Assembly (NCBI RefSeq): GCF_021976095.1
Contig: NW_025813526.1
Coordinates: forward strand, 16,483,233 to 16,547,232
Source: Xenia sp. Carnegie-2017
Taxonomy: Eukaryota > Cnidaria > Anthozoa > Malacalcyonacea > Xeniidae
Length of the DNA stretch: 64,000 nucleotides
Direction: 5' to 3'
A program made the translations under genes and the position numbers. The notes beneath the pieces are model-generated. The model was not told the origin of the DNA, did not search any database, and saw only the letters and a list, made by a program, of their open reading frames with translations. Positions 1 to 22,919 of the stretch are shown here, piece by piece. Position 1 is the stretch's first letter. Each line of letters opens with the position of its first letter.

Positions 1-2097
1 TAACTAGAAGCTACTATTAAATTGAAAGTGTTGCATTGCCACACAAAATGAAAACAAATTCAAGTCGAAGCAATGTACAAAATGATTTACTGAACAATTA
101 TCATAAAGATACTTCTAAACCTTTAAATATTACCAACGAAAATACTCCAACAAAAAATGACAGCTTCTTAAAATTATTTATTGTGTTATTGTGTATAGTA
201 TTTTTGAACTGCTGATCCCTACTAACTATTGTCAAAACAATTAAAATAGGTTCACATGGGTAAAAAAAATTAACATATCAATATCAGTTTTTTACAATCT
301 ATGAAATTTTAAGTTCTTAATATTACAAATTATTATATTCATATTGACGTCATTGCTTAAAAAGTGCAATTTAAACGTAAACAAAGTCAAAACTAAAACT
401 ATATAAGGTATGCAGAGTTAAGCTTTTGGTAAACTGTTTATTTGTGTCTATATTTTCATAGAATATACGTGCAGTTAACACTGTAGGCTTCACAATTTCC
501 CATTTGATCAGTTTTTGGAATAACTTTTTTGATGCATGTTATACATGTCAATGTGTATGATACATTAAGCACACCAAGAATTCATCCATGGACTGTTAAT
601 GTCGCTATTAATAGATTCTAAATTGTTTTCAAATTAATCTGTTGCTTCACAGAGAATTTTTTCTAACTGAGCTGTATTTTCATCTTTTGCAACTTCCACG
701 CAAAGGTTTTGGAGCAAATACGTTTGATGCAGTTTCAGAGTGACTACATTGTCTTGCCATAAAATAAGTTTTGCATATCCGGTAGGATCGCGAATCATCA
801 AGTCTTGTTTTATAAAGAAAACCATGCTAAGTTGATATACATTTTACGTGTACGCATTAGAAACTTCAGCTTTTAAAGATATTAGCTTTTCTAGAGCCAT
901 TTATTGGAGGTTTGAAAAATATCAGTTGTCATTGATAAAGAATCGAGTTCAAGTTCAAGTTCTATATGTGCAAGATATAGATTCTAATTGAGCTCTATTA
1001 ATTTCGTCCGCTTTTAAAAATTGCGTCTTTTTTACCTTGTTTTCGTTTTAGCGAATATTCTGAAGTTGTACAGGAGTGTTGTACGTTTTTCATCTCTGTA
1101 TGTTTCCAGGCTGAAACAGACTCCTTTTAGGACTGTTTTTTTCTGCCTGGAGAGTGAGGTGAAATACCGGATTTTTGTCATCGGGGATGTGGCGTGGATA
1201 AAACACTGCAAAGATTCTAAAATTAAGAAAAATATACAATAAAAGCACATACTATTCGGTCGACGACAGATCATTGAAATCATTCACGATGTCAAATGTT
1301 TGAAGTAAAATGCAAATTTAACAACTATACCTGAAGAATGTAAAGAATTGTAAAGATTTGTAAAGAATGTAGCAGCAAAATAAACGATTAAAAACAATCG
1401 AAAACATGATAATGAGTTTTGACAAATTTTTCTCAAAGGAACTGAGAAATCATAAATCGTGCATTTATTATAAAGTCAATGTCTTCATTAAAAGAATATT
1501 CCATATGCATCGTGTAATAACCATGTGGTCATAAATATTTCATAACAAGAACTTATAATCTTAAGTTGATATCAGTTTAATGAAAATGCACGACAATTAA
1601 GAAAGCTTTTTCTTTACTGGAAACATTCCTTTATATTTTATTATGTTTTTTCATCAGTGTTTAGCAGCCATTAAAGAGGTTTCCAGTTGGTAACTGTTAT
1701 AATTTTTTAGCAATTTCGTCTGAAAATATGGCTCATTCCCGCTTCATTTCAATACTTTTGTTGTTTTTGTTTTTGTGCGTTATATTTACTGTCAGACACA
1801 TAACAATCTACTTGAAGAATTATTGGTCATTTGAAAAATTTTTGCGCTAGTTACTTTCTATCAGAAAACTCGTAAATAATCATGATCTATATTACTGATC
1901 AAATTCCTTAATGTCATTAATATAATCTTTTAACGTCAACATTTCCCAATACTTTCTTCTAAATGCTTGTAAGAATACTGAACAAAGGATGGATATGAGC
2001 TATGAGCCATTGTTTATAAAAATATTCCACCGTTTTTTATTTATCAAGAATATTCTATAATATTTTATCACTGAGTCTGATTTTTTGTTTTGTACAG
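1..2097. other. No confident gene; AT-rich flank
   Basis: Apart from the short OB-like fragment listed separately at 634-825, I see no recognisable coding exon, RNA gene or element end here. The stretch may be an intron of the gene whose last exons begin at 2098, because the first of those exons starts with a splice acceptor and carries over a phase from further upstream. Confidence 0.4.
634..825 (-). pseudogene. OB-fold-like (ssDNA-binding type) protein fragment
   Basis: A 63-residue minus-strand frame reads with an RPA-like OB-fold pattern: a DPTGYAKLILW strand, then LKLHQTYLLQNL, then a short acidic tail and a stop. Such fragments recur in animal genomes inside repetitive uncharacterised genes, so I treat this as a repeat-derived relic rather than a host gene. 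There is no start context, no partner domain and no flanking terminal repeat. Assignment rests on pattern memory only; a chance frame cannot be excluded. Confidence 0.3.
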
Positions 2098-2821
2098 TGC
2101 AAGAGTTATGAGAGCTGATGATGACTTAATACAGATGGAGAGGAAAACACGCAGCGTTGTGGGTGTTGGTGAGTTGGAAAATACAGTCTAAAATTCCACA
2201 TAGTTAAGAAAAGAAGAAATTAATGCTACTTTTATACATCTTAATTCCTTTCATTAAAATTAATGTGTTTCACAAAATTTCCTGAAATTCATTTTAAGTC
2301 ATATTTTTTCAGCATACGTTGTCAAGTCCCTTTCTAGCGATATTACTTATTTGTCTGCCAAGACGACATGTAAAGCTGATGGAAAACAATTGTGTCCTTC
2401 TTTTGTCATTTGTCGAGATGGTAAATATCCAGTTGGACCAGTAAGGTTTGGTGATCATTGGACTCCTGTTAAAGACGCATATAACCAATGGCTTCAAATT
2501 GGTAAAAATACTATCTACCTGTATAGAAAATATAGTTACAAACATCCTCGAAAAAATATAATATTTAGTAACACTAGGGAGAAGGACTTCTGTTTGAAAG
2601 ATAACTGGTTTCATCCTTTCTATTTATACCTTTTAAAAATAATTATTAGCTTCAAGACTTATTAACTAAAAGATTGATTTTATAAATGTTTTTTAGGCAA
2701 TAATGGTCCTCATAAGACATGCATACTCCATTCTTCAGTAGGATATCTTCCTTCATGGGGAACTCAAACATCACGATATGCGTTTAAGGGATATGTATAC
2801 TGCTGTACTCCTCTCCTGTAA
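2098..2821 (+). CDS. Last three exons of an unrecognised Cys-rich secreted-type gene
   Basis: Three exons join in phase: 2098-2168, 2313-2501 and 2697-2821 (stop TAA). Acceptors are TACAG, TTTCAG and TTTTAG; donors are GTGAGT and GTAAAA. The peptide begins near a possible Met at 2109 (VMRADDDLIQ) and runs through CPSFVICRDGKYPVGPVRFG, then HWTPVKDAYNQWLQIG, and ends in KGYVYCCTPLL. Six cysteines, including a closing Cys-Cys, and the Trp-rich core suggest an extracellular disulphide-bonded domain. A canonical AATAAA lies at 2911-2916, about 90 bases past the stop. I do not recognise the family; it recalls C-terminal modules of cnidarian secreted proteins. The N-terminus and any signal peptide are not identified, and the carried-over phase implies at least one upstream exon. 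Confidence 0.6.
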
Positions 2822-2910
2822 ATTAAAAAAGTCGATGCTTATTTTCTATCTAATTTCTTTCATTATACTTTATATTGTTGTATCTCATTTTGTGCACTGG
2901 TAGTGTTTAA

Positions 2911-2916
2911 AATAAA
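2911..2916 (+). promoter_or_regulatory. Candidate polyadenylation signal
   Basis: AATAAA about 90 bases after the stop codon at 2821, well placed to end the transcript of the Cys-rich gene. In AT-rich DNA this hexamer also occurs by chance. Confidence 0.35.
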
Positions 2917-2921
2917 TTTTA

Positions 2922-4195
2922 ATGTTTTTTCTCTCTTCAAGATGCTGGTTTCATGTCTTTTTTCGATAGTTTGTTTATGTTTTTAATATTTACGGAGTTG
3001 CCAAATTAAAAAATTTCTTCAAAATCACAATCGATGTTTTCCACTATTATTTACAATTATGTGTCTAATGTATTTACTTTTAGGTCATAAGTATCAATAA
3101 TGTTGATTCAGTACTTTCAAGGATCTCCACAAAGAATACAAAAATTTTTATCTTTTTGGAAAGCCTATTTCTATTCTTTGATTGTCATAATTGTAAAGAC
3201 TATCTAGAAATTTTATGTTCCTTTTGCAGGACTCGTGCCATCAAAATTTTTAAATAGTCAAAGTTAACTTATGTAACATTATGTTTTCTTGCTAAACTCA
3301 AGTATTAATAGCTATTATGCAGAAAATGCAAATATAATTTAAATGTATTCGCAAACAAAAAGTGACTTGTTATATACATGCAATCGCAGTAAACCTATAG
3401 ACTGCTTGATTGAATCCATAAATATTTCAAGTTTCCATCAATACCTTATTTTTAATTTGTTATTTTCGTTGACTACAATTGTTAAAGATTTAATTCATTT
3501 TTGAAAACAAATCTAAGGATGTATATAGGAATTAAGTTGAATAATAGTGGAGGATTGGAAACTTTTTCATGTATACTCGATAAACAACAAGTACCATAGC
3601 TTCATTAAGTGTAAATAATGGGCTAAGTCGCAGAGCTAAATCTAAACTTGGAAATGTTCAAATAATTTTATATAGGAAACCGAAACTCACCAGAATACAT
3701 TTGATTCTAATTATAAATATTGAATGCTAACACATGTGCAAAAAATCACTCACCAATGCTTACTATATAACGCTTGAATCAGCAAAACAAGAACAAATCG
3801 TCAAAGTTAATAGCGATGCAAAAAAGTTGAATTTAAAATAAAAACGTTTTCGCTATAATTTACTTTTGAACATTTGTTTTGTAAGCACAAATCACGAGAT
3901 ATGGTTTTATGCAAGTCAATACATTTTATGCTTCCTCTGTGAAATATTGGGATTGAAGTAAAAAGAAAACATTTTAAAAAAGTGCCCTTGTATTTTACCC
4001 TGTGAATTGGCAAATTTCTGAAACTGTTAACTGAGCTTTAACAAAAATACCATATTGTAGCTTCATGTATTACCCATGCTTATAGCTGAGTCATTTTTGT
4101 TTGCATTGTCTGATAAACGCTAGATGTTATAAATTTGAGGGCACTTATGTAAACACATGACATTAAAGAGAGAGGCTTTTATTTGATTTTTATCG
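2922..4195. other. Intergenic, nothing recognised
   Basis: AT-rich sequence. The short frames here have no recognisable domain or splice context. No element ends were seen before the PLE end that begins near 4200. Confidence 0.4.
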
Positions 4196-4403
4196 CCTTT
4201 GTGTAAGATGACTGCAACTATGGTTGTCGAAACGTATCTCAATATCAACATCAACAGTGCTTCTCAAGACTATACTAACCTGGACGCAGAGGCGTAACTG
4301 TGTTGTAAGATGAATTTTAAATATTCATGCTCGCTTGCGTCAAAAGTTTACAAAAACGGCAAAAAGTTCATATTACATCATTGTATTACATCTAATTTTT
4401 AAG

Positions 4404-4500
4404 ATCGGAAGTTTACGGAAAGTCTCGGACATCCCCGGAAAATCCCGGAAATTGTCGAAAACGCTTGGAATTACACGGAAAGTACCGGAAAATATCGGAT
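4404..4500 (+). repeat. Degenerate CCGGAAA-type tandem repeat
   Basis: Repeated short units of the type (T)CCCGGAAA(A) separated by variable spacers, about seven or eight units. It lies inside the hAT-like element, where such GC-rich subterminal arrays can serve as transposase-binding sites. That role is inference. Confidence 0.5.
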
Positions 4501-5394
4501 TATCTTAAAATTCCTCGTTGTTTTGAAAGATATGTCAAGCTAAAAAGATTTCCCTTTCTTTGAACTATTATTTATCTTTATGAATATGATGAAAATACAA
4601 AAATTTGTAAAATTGTGAAAAGTTCACAGAAAGTTCACAAACTTTTAATGTTCATGAAATGTAAATGAAAAAAGCCAAAAGTTCACAAATCTGTGAGATT
4701 TGTTCACGATCTTTCAACACTGTACTGTACTCTTTTTAGAATTAATTCCATTGTCACATTATGAAGTTAAATTTATGTAAAAAAAAACCATTTATAACAA
4801 GACACCTCTTTTTATTTTTCTTTGTTTTCTTTTCTCTTTTGTGTGTTGATTTTATTAACATGGTAATACTTCAATATTTATTAAATTTTATAAAAATCAT
4901 TTCATTTTTTTAGTTTACGATAAATATTAAATGTCACCATCGTTATGCGCGCAAATTGTTTGAACGTCTTGCCGCGAAATACGATTTTACCCACTTTAAC
5001 TTTTTTGTAAAAAAATATCATCGTATTTCTCTATTTTGGCAGTTTATACATTTGCTATTTTATTGAATGAATATCCTGGTCGCCCTTTTTTGTTTCAATT
5101 GCATTTTGTATGCACTCATTTGTTTAATCTAAAAAGAAGAAACCCGAGCAAAATTAAACAATTCAAGAGAACAAAATACAAAAATATGACTACTGAAAAA
5201 TTATAAAGATCATTGGGTGTTATACGTTACTGGGATTACGAAAACACGTAACATATTTATTTAATTTCTTGTTATTGGGCTGTTAAGATTTATATGCAAT
5301 ATAAAAATTTATTATTGCTTCATAAAGATTTTTCTTGTAAATATAGTTTACTTGGGTTTAAAAATAATAAGAATTATAATAAGAAAAATAATAA

Positions 5395-6225
5395 GAGTCT
5401 AATGAGGAGTAAACGTGAGGCTAGCCATGTTTGTTATCTGGTTATTTGTTATCAACACTTACAAACCAAACGAACCCAACGAAATGAACAACGATACCTT
5501 ACATCAAAGGTACGTCTGGGATTATCTCGCGTATCTTACGACCATACAACATACGTGTCGCACATAAACCAATCATAACGTTACGACAAGTACTAACGAA
5601 CATAAAAGACAAAGAACAACCCAAAGAATGACAAGGTGCAGTTTACAAAATAAACAGCTCCGACTGCCACGCCTCCTATGTCGGGGAAATTGGCAGGAAC
5701 GTAAACATAAGTATTACTGAACACAAACGAGCTACAAAGAAACAAGACAACACTAATCACATTGCCAAACATCGCCGACTCACAAAGCACAGCATTGATT
5801 GGGACTCTAGACAGCACTGACTATAGACAACGGCTTACATCAGAGAGTTGGTAAACCAACTTGGAACAAACCCTCCCGAACAAATCACAGCAATTACCGG
5901 CACCTTATAAACGACTCATTCACAATACAAACAAATGATCACCTAAAAACATTACGCTTCACACTAATCCACAATGACAATTCACAATTGACACCCACAC
6001 ATTACAACTAAAAACATCACACCTAAATCACACATCACAACTAAAAATAAAAATATTTCACTTCACACTAATTCACAATGACAATACACATTTCCTGTAC
6101 ACACAATACAATGACGTAAGAACCAGATAACAAATACGGCTAACCTGACGTTTACTCCTCATTTGACTCTGAAGATGTCTACTGCTAAGGTTGTCGAAAC
6201 GTCAGTCAACAACAACAAAAAGTAG
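5395..6225 (+). mobile_element. Truncated Penelope-like element (endonuclease and tail) nested in the hAT-like element
   Basis: From about 5460 the sequence parallels the PLE at 12.7-14.06 kb: the region between reverse transcriptase and endonuclease, a GIY-YIG-type endonuclease region near 5630-5910, and the tail with GGTTGTCGAAACGTCAGTC near 6190-6215. A short inverted copy of the pre-tail segment (5395-5450) precedes it, giving a head-on arrangement also seen in the 25.6-26.8 kb copy. The reverse transcriptase is missing and the endonuclease is broken in several places; this is a fossil. Confidence 0.7.
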
Positions 6226-6474
6226 GGCATAACGGAATATATTAATGTGCACTACCACCCCCACCCCCAATTAACGTTCTAGTTACGCCTCTGCCTGTAC
6301 GATCTACATCTATAAACATGTAATAATTAAACAGTTTCAGAGCAAAATTGACGACCCACTACTCTAATGATACCATGACAATGGTAATTTCTATGAGGTG
6401 CATCTGTCAGAGAATTAAAGTTTATCGATAAGAGTACACACACCTACGTGAAGTATATTATACGTACATCTCTG

Positions 6475-6513
6475 ATAGTGCAGGCTCAATGTTCTACACG
6501 TGCAAAGTAAAGA
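6475..6513 (+). promoter_or_regulatory. PRMT1 5' flank with E-box, recurring in intron 4
   Basis: Immediately before the first ATG (6514), the segment beginning GATAGTGCAGGCTCAATG and running through CTACACGTGCAAAGT contains an E-box-like CACGTG. Nearly the same 34-35 bases occur again at about 9146-9180 with one mismatch. It may be 5' untranslated or promoter sequence; no TATA box is evident. Confidence 0.35.
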
Positions 6514-17142
<10,629 letters not shown>

Positions 17143-18344
17143 TGACATAAGACTTGACATCAGGCAATGAAGAAAAGATCTTTTTGAAGAAAGAACGGCT
17201 CATCTGTCCAGTCCTTGCCATCTTTATAAACTTGCAACTTTTATGTTATATATAACTGATATAACCAAACTTTTTGTTACATATTAATGGAATAATCGTT
17301 TTCTTTACGTTTCTTACGCCCATTTTTCACCATGCATGACAAAGACTCCTGTAGAGAATAGGCTCGTGACCAGTTTGGTGTGGTAATTTGACTCATTAAT
17401 CATTTGAATTTTTGCGTTTTTAATGCTTTAACCTTTCCGCATAAATATATGGTGCAAAAAACATGTTCTTTTAAGAGGCGTTTTACGAGGTAATCCATAT
17501 TCATTTGTTGGAAATTTCGACCACAAACTTTCTTAGCGTAATGTCGTTTTATTTCTTTACTTAATGTAAATATTTATATTAGACAAACGTTGTGCGAGAT
17601 TATTAAAAACGGCTTAACTATTTATGCTTTTATTTCATTGAAACACGATTGAACGCAGTTGCGTAACCTGCATTATAGTTTCTTATGTAGGTATTTCCGT
17701 GTTCACTCTTCCAAAACAATAAAAGAAAATAGTTGTATTGATTTGTAGTATACATAGCACAACTCCATATTGGTTTTTCTTCTCTTTATGAATAAAAAAA
17801 CATGGCTAAAAAGGGACGTACAATAACCAAAGGCCAAGTAAAAAAATAAAAAGAGAGAATTGAAACCGAAATAATTGCTATCATGTAAGCTGTGACTCGC
17901 CGACAAAAGTATAATGACAAAGCAGCACTTCGTTGTCATAAGACAGCAGTCAGAGTCAAAAAGCAGCTTTACATCAATATAATAAATTAAAACCGTGACC
18001 GGACAAAACGCACTTCGCATAACGACATTTGTGGACTTCGAGTACACTAGGAAAATTTTAGTTTTCTTATATTATAAGGAGAAAAAAAAACGAGATTTAG
18101 AAAATATATTTTCTTCAACAAAAATTTTTGAAAGCTAATAACGAGCATCTTTTGGCGATAAGTTTAACTTTCAACATGTAATTATAATTTGTTACATCTA
18201 TATTAAATCAAGAAAATTAGAACAGAAATCAGAAATGATCCCATCCTCCAGCACTAATTTCTTTTGAGTCGACAAACCAGATGTTCGATGCGTGTGTTGG
18301 AGGAGGGGCTTGTCGTAAGGAGCCATTACTTGATAACATATACA
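17143..18344. other. Intergenic region after PRMT1
   Basis: Presumed PRMT1 3' untranslated region then AT-rich spacer. A 114-codon minus-strand frame (17703-18047) is hydrophobic and low complexity, with no start context, splice sites or family signature; it is not called as a gene. Confidence 0.4.
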
Positions 18345-19000
18345 AATAATAATAATAATAATAGCTAATCTTTATTGAGGATGCCAACATCACTAAAAAG
18401 TGGTTTACAGAGGGGTCCTCTAAAAGTAACTAAATATAATATAACTATTTAAAAAGAAAAAGAAAAAGGAAACAAGTCGAAAATATGAAGATAAAACTTC
18501 ATCATTTGAAAATTAACATGCTAAAAACGAAACTAATTAAAATAGTGCTTTCTTAATACCACACTTATATTGGCTTAAGATGGACACATCTCTTATTGAA
18601 AGGGGTAAGGCATTCCAAACGTCCGCTGCAAAATTTATTGTTATCCAGTGCCCCCATCTTCTGTGTGCGAATGATTTGCGTATATTTCGCTTTGATCGTG
18701 TATTATAGTTATGATAGTTACTGTTAAAACAGCAGTGAAAAGTGTGCATAAAAAGGTTATTAACTACCTTAAACATGAAAATAGCACGATGCTACGCTCT
18801 CCGCCTTTCTAGAGGTTTCCAATGGAGCCTTGAAAGTGCATCGCTCGCGGAAGCAGTAGGGGGAAGATCTAAAATGATTCGCGCAGCCTTATTGTAAAGG
18901 ATCTGTAGCTCTGTCATAATTGTAGTGTCACCCCTAGGACCAAAAAATGACCCGCAAATCACCCCAGGACCAAAAAATGAGAACTTGAAATCATGCAAAC
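18345..19000 (-). mobile_element. CR1/L2-like LINE, 3' fragment
   Basis: On the minus strand, a C-terminal reverse-transcriptase region reads TELQILYNKAARIIL, DALSRLHWKPLERRRA, then HRAIFMFKVVNN, YNTRSKRNIR and ADVWNALPLSIR before a stop at about 18537. These are the hallmark end motifs of CR1/L2-type non-LTR elements. One in-frame TAG separates ERRRA from HRAIF. The 3' untranslated end finishes in a short (ATT)n tract near 18346-18362, as this group often does. The 5' part is truncated near 19000. Inactive. Confidence 0.85.
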
Positions 19001-21165
19001 CTCTTTCGCCAACCTATGTTGCCTGATCTAACCTAAGTTATATTAATACTTTAATGTTAGTAATGAATACTAACATTTAAGACCTGTTGCATACGTTGCA
19101 TTTTGCACGCACCAAATACATTAAAGAGAAAAGAAAATGATATAAAACTCTTCATTGTCTTTTGTTTTAAATGCATTCAGCTCATGTAAAATGCTACGTT
19201 TGAAACGGGCATTTCTTTCATTGCATAAATGCAATTACCAAAATAACATACGCACATTGCAAAAGAATAAATATGATATATTCTTATACAAAGAGTCATT
19301 GAAAAGACCAAAATAGTATGGAGTAGAATAGTTACAAAATAAAGTTGGACGATTTTGCTGAACAAAGCAGATGCAATGCTGCAGAAGAACAATTTTTAAA
19401 CCATAATAAGTGGTAAATCAGCTAATATGTTGTTTATAGCTCAACTGATTACCAGCTTTGCTTCAATAAGTAAAAAAAGACCAACTTTTTGAATAAGTTA
19501 AGTGAAAAAGATCGTCGAGAAAAAATTTTGTTTCAATTGGATAGCGAAAAAACGAAACGTGATTGTAGGAGTGGAAGTATGATTTTATGTGGCTCAGAGA
19601 TTTGGAAACATCTCTTGAGTAAAGTTCACTGTGCAAATTCATATTTCGAGCATAATTTCAAAGTTATTACAAAATGTCGCTCATTATTTCAGTTACGCGT
19701 CTGGGAGTTGGTATTTATTAAGTAGACTAAAATTGTTTTTGTATGAAGATACTTGTGAATGATTTATTTAGAAGCAATAGAACTATAATGTAAGAATGGT
19801 GGTTCGTATTCATTTACGTTAGACATATAACTCCAAAATGCATATAGAACTTAATTTTCAAAACATAACTTTTTTTATAAGCAAAATGTTTTGTAACATA
19901 TGCATGCAGTTCCAGAGTATTTCATAATCCAGTCTTAATAATGCTTATTAATTATCAGCTAATACGAAAAAAAACTCTGAAATAGTGGAAGAACTTCACT
20001 TTATTTGTCCGCGTGCAAAGTTTGCAAAACCCTTTAGTTGGTCGATTAGGAAAGTATAGACTGAATGAATCTTCGGACAATAAAAATGTTGCAAATAATA
20101 AATATTTTCATAGTGAGAATTGTATAATTTCAACACTTTTTAAGTATATTTGAACAAAAAGGACAAACCTAAAAAGCAGTTGGAACAGTTAGGGTTAAAA
20201 CACGGCCGATGTTGTTCAACGAAACAAAATTACAAGAAAGTCGGCTTTAGACCAATACATGTACATAAACGCTGGGAATTAAAAGTAAGAGCTTTTTTGT
20301 GTTTAATCAGCACATAAATGCCATTTTCAAAAAACTTTAACAAATTATTTCTTGGTTTAAGCTCAAAATTTAGATACAACCTAAGTTGTTCGCGTACGTG
20401 TGTTGTGTACAAGATTATGTCATCGATTATATTCAATGACAGGATTCGATATTTTGGTACCTCCATCTTCCTTTGTAAATCCATTCATCAGTAAGCGCAA
20501 TACTGCACCAATTTTTGACTGACCAATATCAAAGTACGTAACCTATTAAAACTTTTCTTAAAGATAAATAAAGATCCAATCATAAAGACATTTCATCTAA
20601 TGCCATAAGTTGTCATTATTTGAAATAACTGTCTACTTTATATATCAGTAAATAATTTCTACTTCTGTTCTAGTATAAAACAATAGGGAAGCTTATTGCA
20701 TCCCATTTTTCAAAGACATAGTACTATGCAGATTAAAAGCCATCTTAATAAAAATGTAAGCAACGACAAAATATTTAACAAATAACCTTTGTAACCTTTG
20801 GTACACTGTTTAAAGTACACAAATAAATTAAGGCTTTTCAAGACAGTTCTAAAACGGTCCAGAGAATGTCTAAGATAAAAAGAATAGCCAAGATAATAAG
20901 CAATGGTCAAGATAGCAACAGTTATGAAGATAATAGAAATTGCTCATAAATTAGTGTGAATCATTAAGTGCTCAATAATTTATAAGAACAACATAATAAA
21001 TATCATAACGTTTTTTTTCAGATAAGACTTTAACTAAGAATCCCATGTTAAGTTCAGCCAATAATTCTCCACGAAAACTACTTCACTACTTTCAGACTTA
21101 CATTCATGTAAGGCGTTTTTTTATGTTCTGCATGTCATTTTTACCACAAGTAAATTATGAATTAA
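19001..21165. other. Intergenic, nothing recognised
   Basis: Several short frames (19177-19725, 20230-20910) have no recognisable motif, start context or splice logic. No element ends were seen. Confidence 0.4.
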
Positions 21166-21277
21166 GTGGTTTAAACCCAAAAGTATCATTACATGTTTGT
21201 AGATATAGATCTTTAAGTTGGCATAGTCCTGAGAAGGACTATACCAACCCGGACGATCTACATCTACAAACATGTAA
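21166..21277. mobile_element. PLE-derived foldback
   Basis: A near-palindrome of about 89 bases: TTACATGTTTGTAGAT at 21189 pairs with ATCTACAAACATGTAA ending at 21277, and the centre is the PLE hairpin AGTCCTGAGAAGGACT. It is preceded by GGTTTAAACCCAAAAGTATC, a variant of the outer PLE segment. The rest of the element is absent, so this is either a solo terminal piece or a miniature derivative. Confidence 0.7.
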
Positions 21278-21672
21278 CAGGTAAATTATGATGTTTAGTA
21301 ACAAATTTGAAGTATTTGCATGCAACATACAAAAACAAGCTTTCGCCACCCACAGTAATCAGTGACGCATTTTTCATGTTTGTTTCCCCACAACAGAAAA
21401 ATGTCAAGTGTTGAATTTAATAGAAGAAAATGAACAACTGTGACAACAAACTATTTGAGATTGTAAAATACGGCACTCTATTAAGTATAAGTTTGACGAT
21501 AAAGTTAATACTCAAAAGGAAACCTTTCAAGCGGAATATATTTTGCGCATTATTAAGTTCTGAGCAATTATTCATGCGTGATTTCTAGTTCTATTTTGTA
21601 TACATGCATTAATTTTTTAAAATCAGAAAAAAGAAGAAAATAAATGCCAGTTACACTACTTAAGCAAAAAAT

Positions 21673-22840
21673 TTAACAAGGTCTTATTTTCATGGCTGTG
21701 AATTTTAAGGAGTAGTAATGGCCTTTCCACGCTACCCAATTGATACCATCAGCATATGAGGAGTGTTCACCATGATGATAGATCCCGTTTAAATTAGAAC
21801 CATGACAACTTTTATACCACCATGCGCCTTTATACACGCTTGCACAATTGCCAGGTGATTTATCGTTATCAGAATCTTTCGTCGAAAATGCCATTCCTTT
21901 GTGGAGTTTCAACGAATCACCGGCAGTTCCTAAAAATGTGCACAGAATAATTCAGGTCATCATAAAGATAAAGTTGAGCCTAAAATGTATATTTCTTATG
22001 CAAAACTTTGAGTTGTAAAGCTTTTTGCAATGTCTGATACAAATAGACAATCATCTGATAGTATTATTTATTAGTTACTATGGGAGTGAATGTAACAAAT
22101 TGTATTTTGATTTGTAAAATCTTAAAAATCTAAATTGTTTATGTAACACTGTTGCAAGTGCTTTAGTTTTTTAAAAAGATTAACATTTGACAATATTGCT
22201 TTCGTTTGAAGTGGTATGAAGATAAATTTCAATCTTGTCACTTAATCCTAAAATTTCTTATCAACTAAGAAATAATTGAAATTTTTCGTAATATTACAGG
22301 CAAATCCAACTAAAGTGTTGAATGATAAACTGAAATAAAACAAAAAAGTTTAAAGTCTGGAGAAAAGACATACTTTAGGGAGCCTCTGTCATTTTTAAAA
22401 TTCACAAAACTTTTTTTTTCTAAATTTCATTTGACTACTAGATACCTATCAGCATTTTGTACCTGAATATGTTCCAAGGTCCAACTTGTATTTCTGCATT
22501 TCACTTGCAACAGAAAAAAAATCATATTCAGCGTATTTTTTGTGTCCTTTAGTGTCTTCCATGTCAATGCGAAGCCTATTCTTTGTTCTAGATGTCAGTC
22601 TGTTTATTTTATCTAATCCAAGCCAAAACTCTGATTTTAGAATTCCAAAGCCATTTTTGTAAACTTGCCATCCTCTGTAGAAATCAACACTACCATTAAG
22701 ACGACGTTGAAACACGGTCCAGCCACCTAAAGATGTCTTCATGTCACACCAGACATTAAAACTGCCACGATTGCCGGGATCAATTTTGTAGATTCCGCTG
22801 ACTCTTTTGCCATTTTCGTAAAGATCTGCGCAATCTTTTA
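21673..22840 (-). CDS. Fibrinogen-related domain lectin (ficolin/tenascin-like), last two exons
   Basis: Minus-strand exons 22840-22463 and 21929-21673 join in phase (donor CAG|GTACAA, acceptor TTTTTAG). Together they give a nearly complete fibrinogen C-terminal domain: KDCADLYENGKRVSGIYKI, VWCDMKTSLGGWTVFQRR, FWLGLDKINRLTS, YAEYDFFSVASE, then FSTKDSDNDKSPGNCA, a calcium-site-like DSDND followed by the conserved NCA, then GAWWYKSCHGSNLNGIYH and the C-terminal KIRPC. Family members are secreted pattern-recognition lectins or matrix proteins. Cysteines expected for the two disulphides are present and no break is seen. The upstream exon(s), with signal peptide and any collagen or coiled region, are not located; the first exon starts in phase 1, so at least one is missing. 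A partial inverted copy is at 50940-51560. Confidence 0.9.
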
Positions 22841-22919
22841 CTAGGAAAAAATATTCACTATTAAAGAGAATCAACAATTTTCTGTTTCTGACGTTAGCTA
22901 AATGCATTCAAAACATGAA

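Larger units (their letters stand above)
4287..6293. mobile_element. Non-autonomous hAT-like DNA element with 8-bp target duplication
   Basis: The left end is CAGAGGCGTAACTGTG and the right end, read inverted, is CAGAGGCGTAACTAG, so 13 bases of terminal inverted repeat match. The flanks are CCTGGACG (4279-4286) and CCTGTACG (6294-6301), an 8-bp target duplication with one mismatch, as expected for hAT transposition. The target is the tail of an older PLE. There is no transposase frame inside; instead there is a degenerate CGGAAA-rich tandem tract near 4404-4500 and a later PLE insertion at about 5395-6225. The element probably moved with a transposase supplied elsewhere. Confidence 0.75.
4200..6325 (+). 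mobile_element. Penelope-like element 3' end, split by a later insertion
   Basis: The piece 4205-4286 carries the PLE tail signature (AAGATGACTGCAACTATGG, then GGTTGTCGAAACG, then CTTCTCAAGACTATACTAAC). The tail resumes at 6302-6325 with ATCTACATCTATAAACATGT, the end shared by the other PLE copies in this window (12.7, 21.2, 25.6 kb). The two halves are separated by the 2007-bp hAT-like insertion at 4287-6293. Only the non-coding end is present, so the copy is a truncated fossil. Confidence 0.7.
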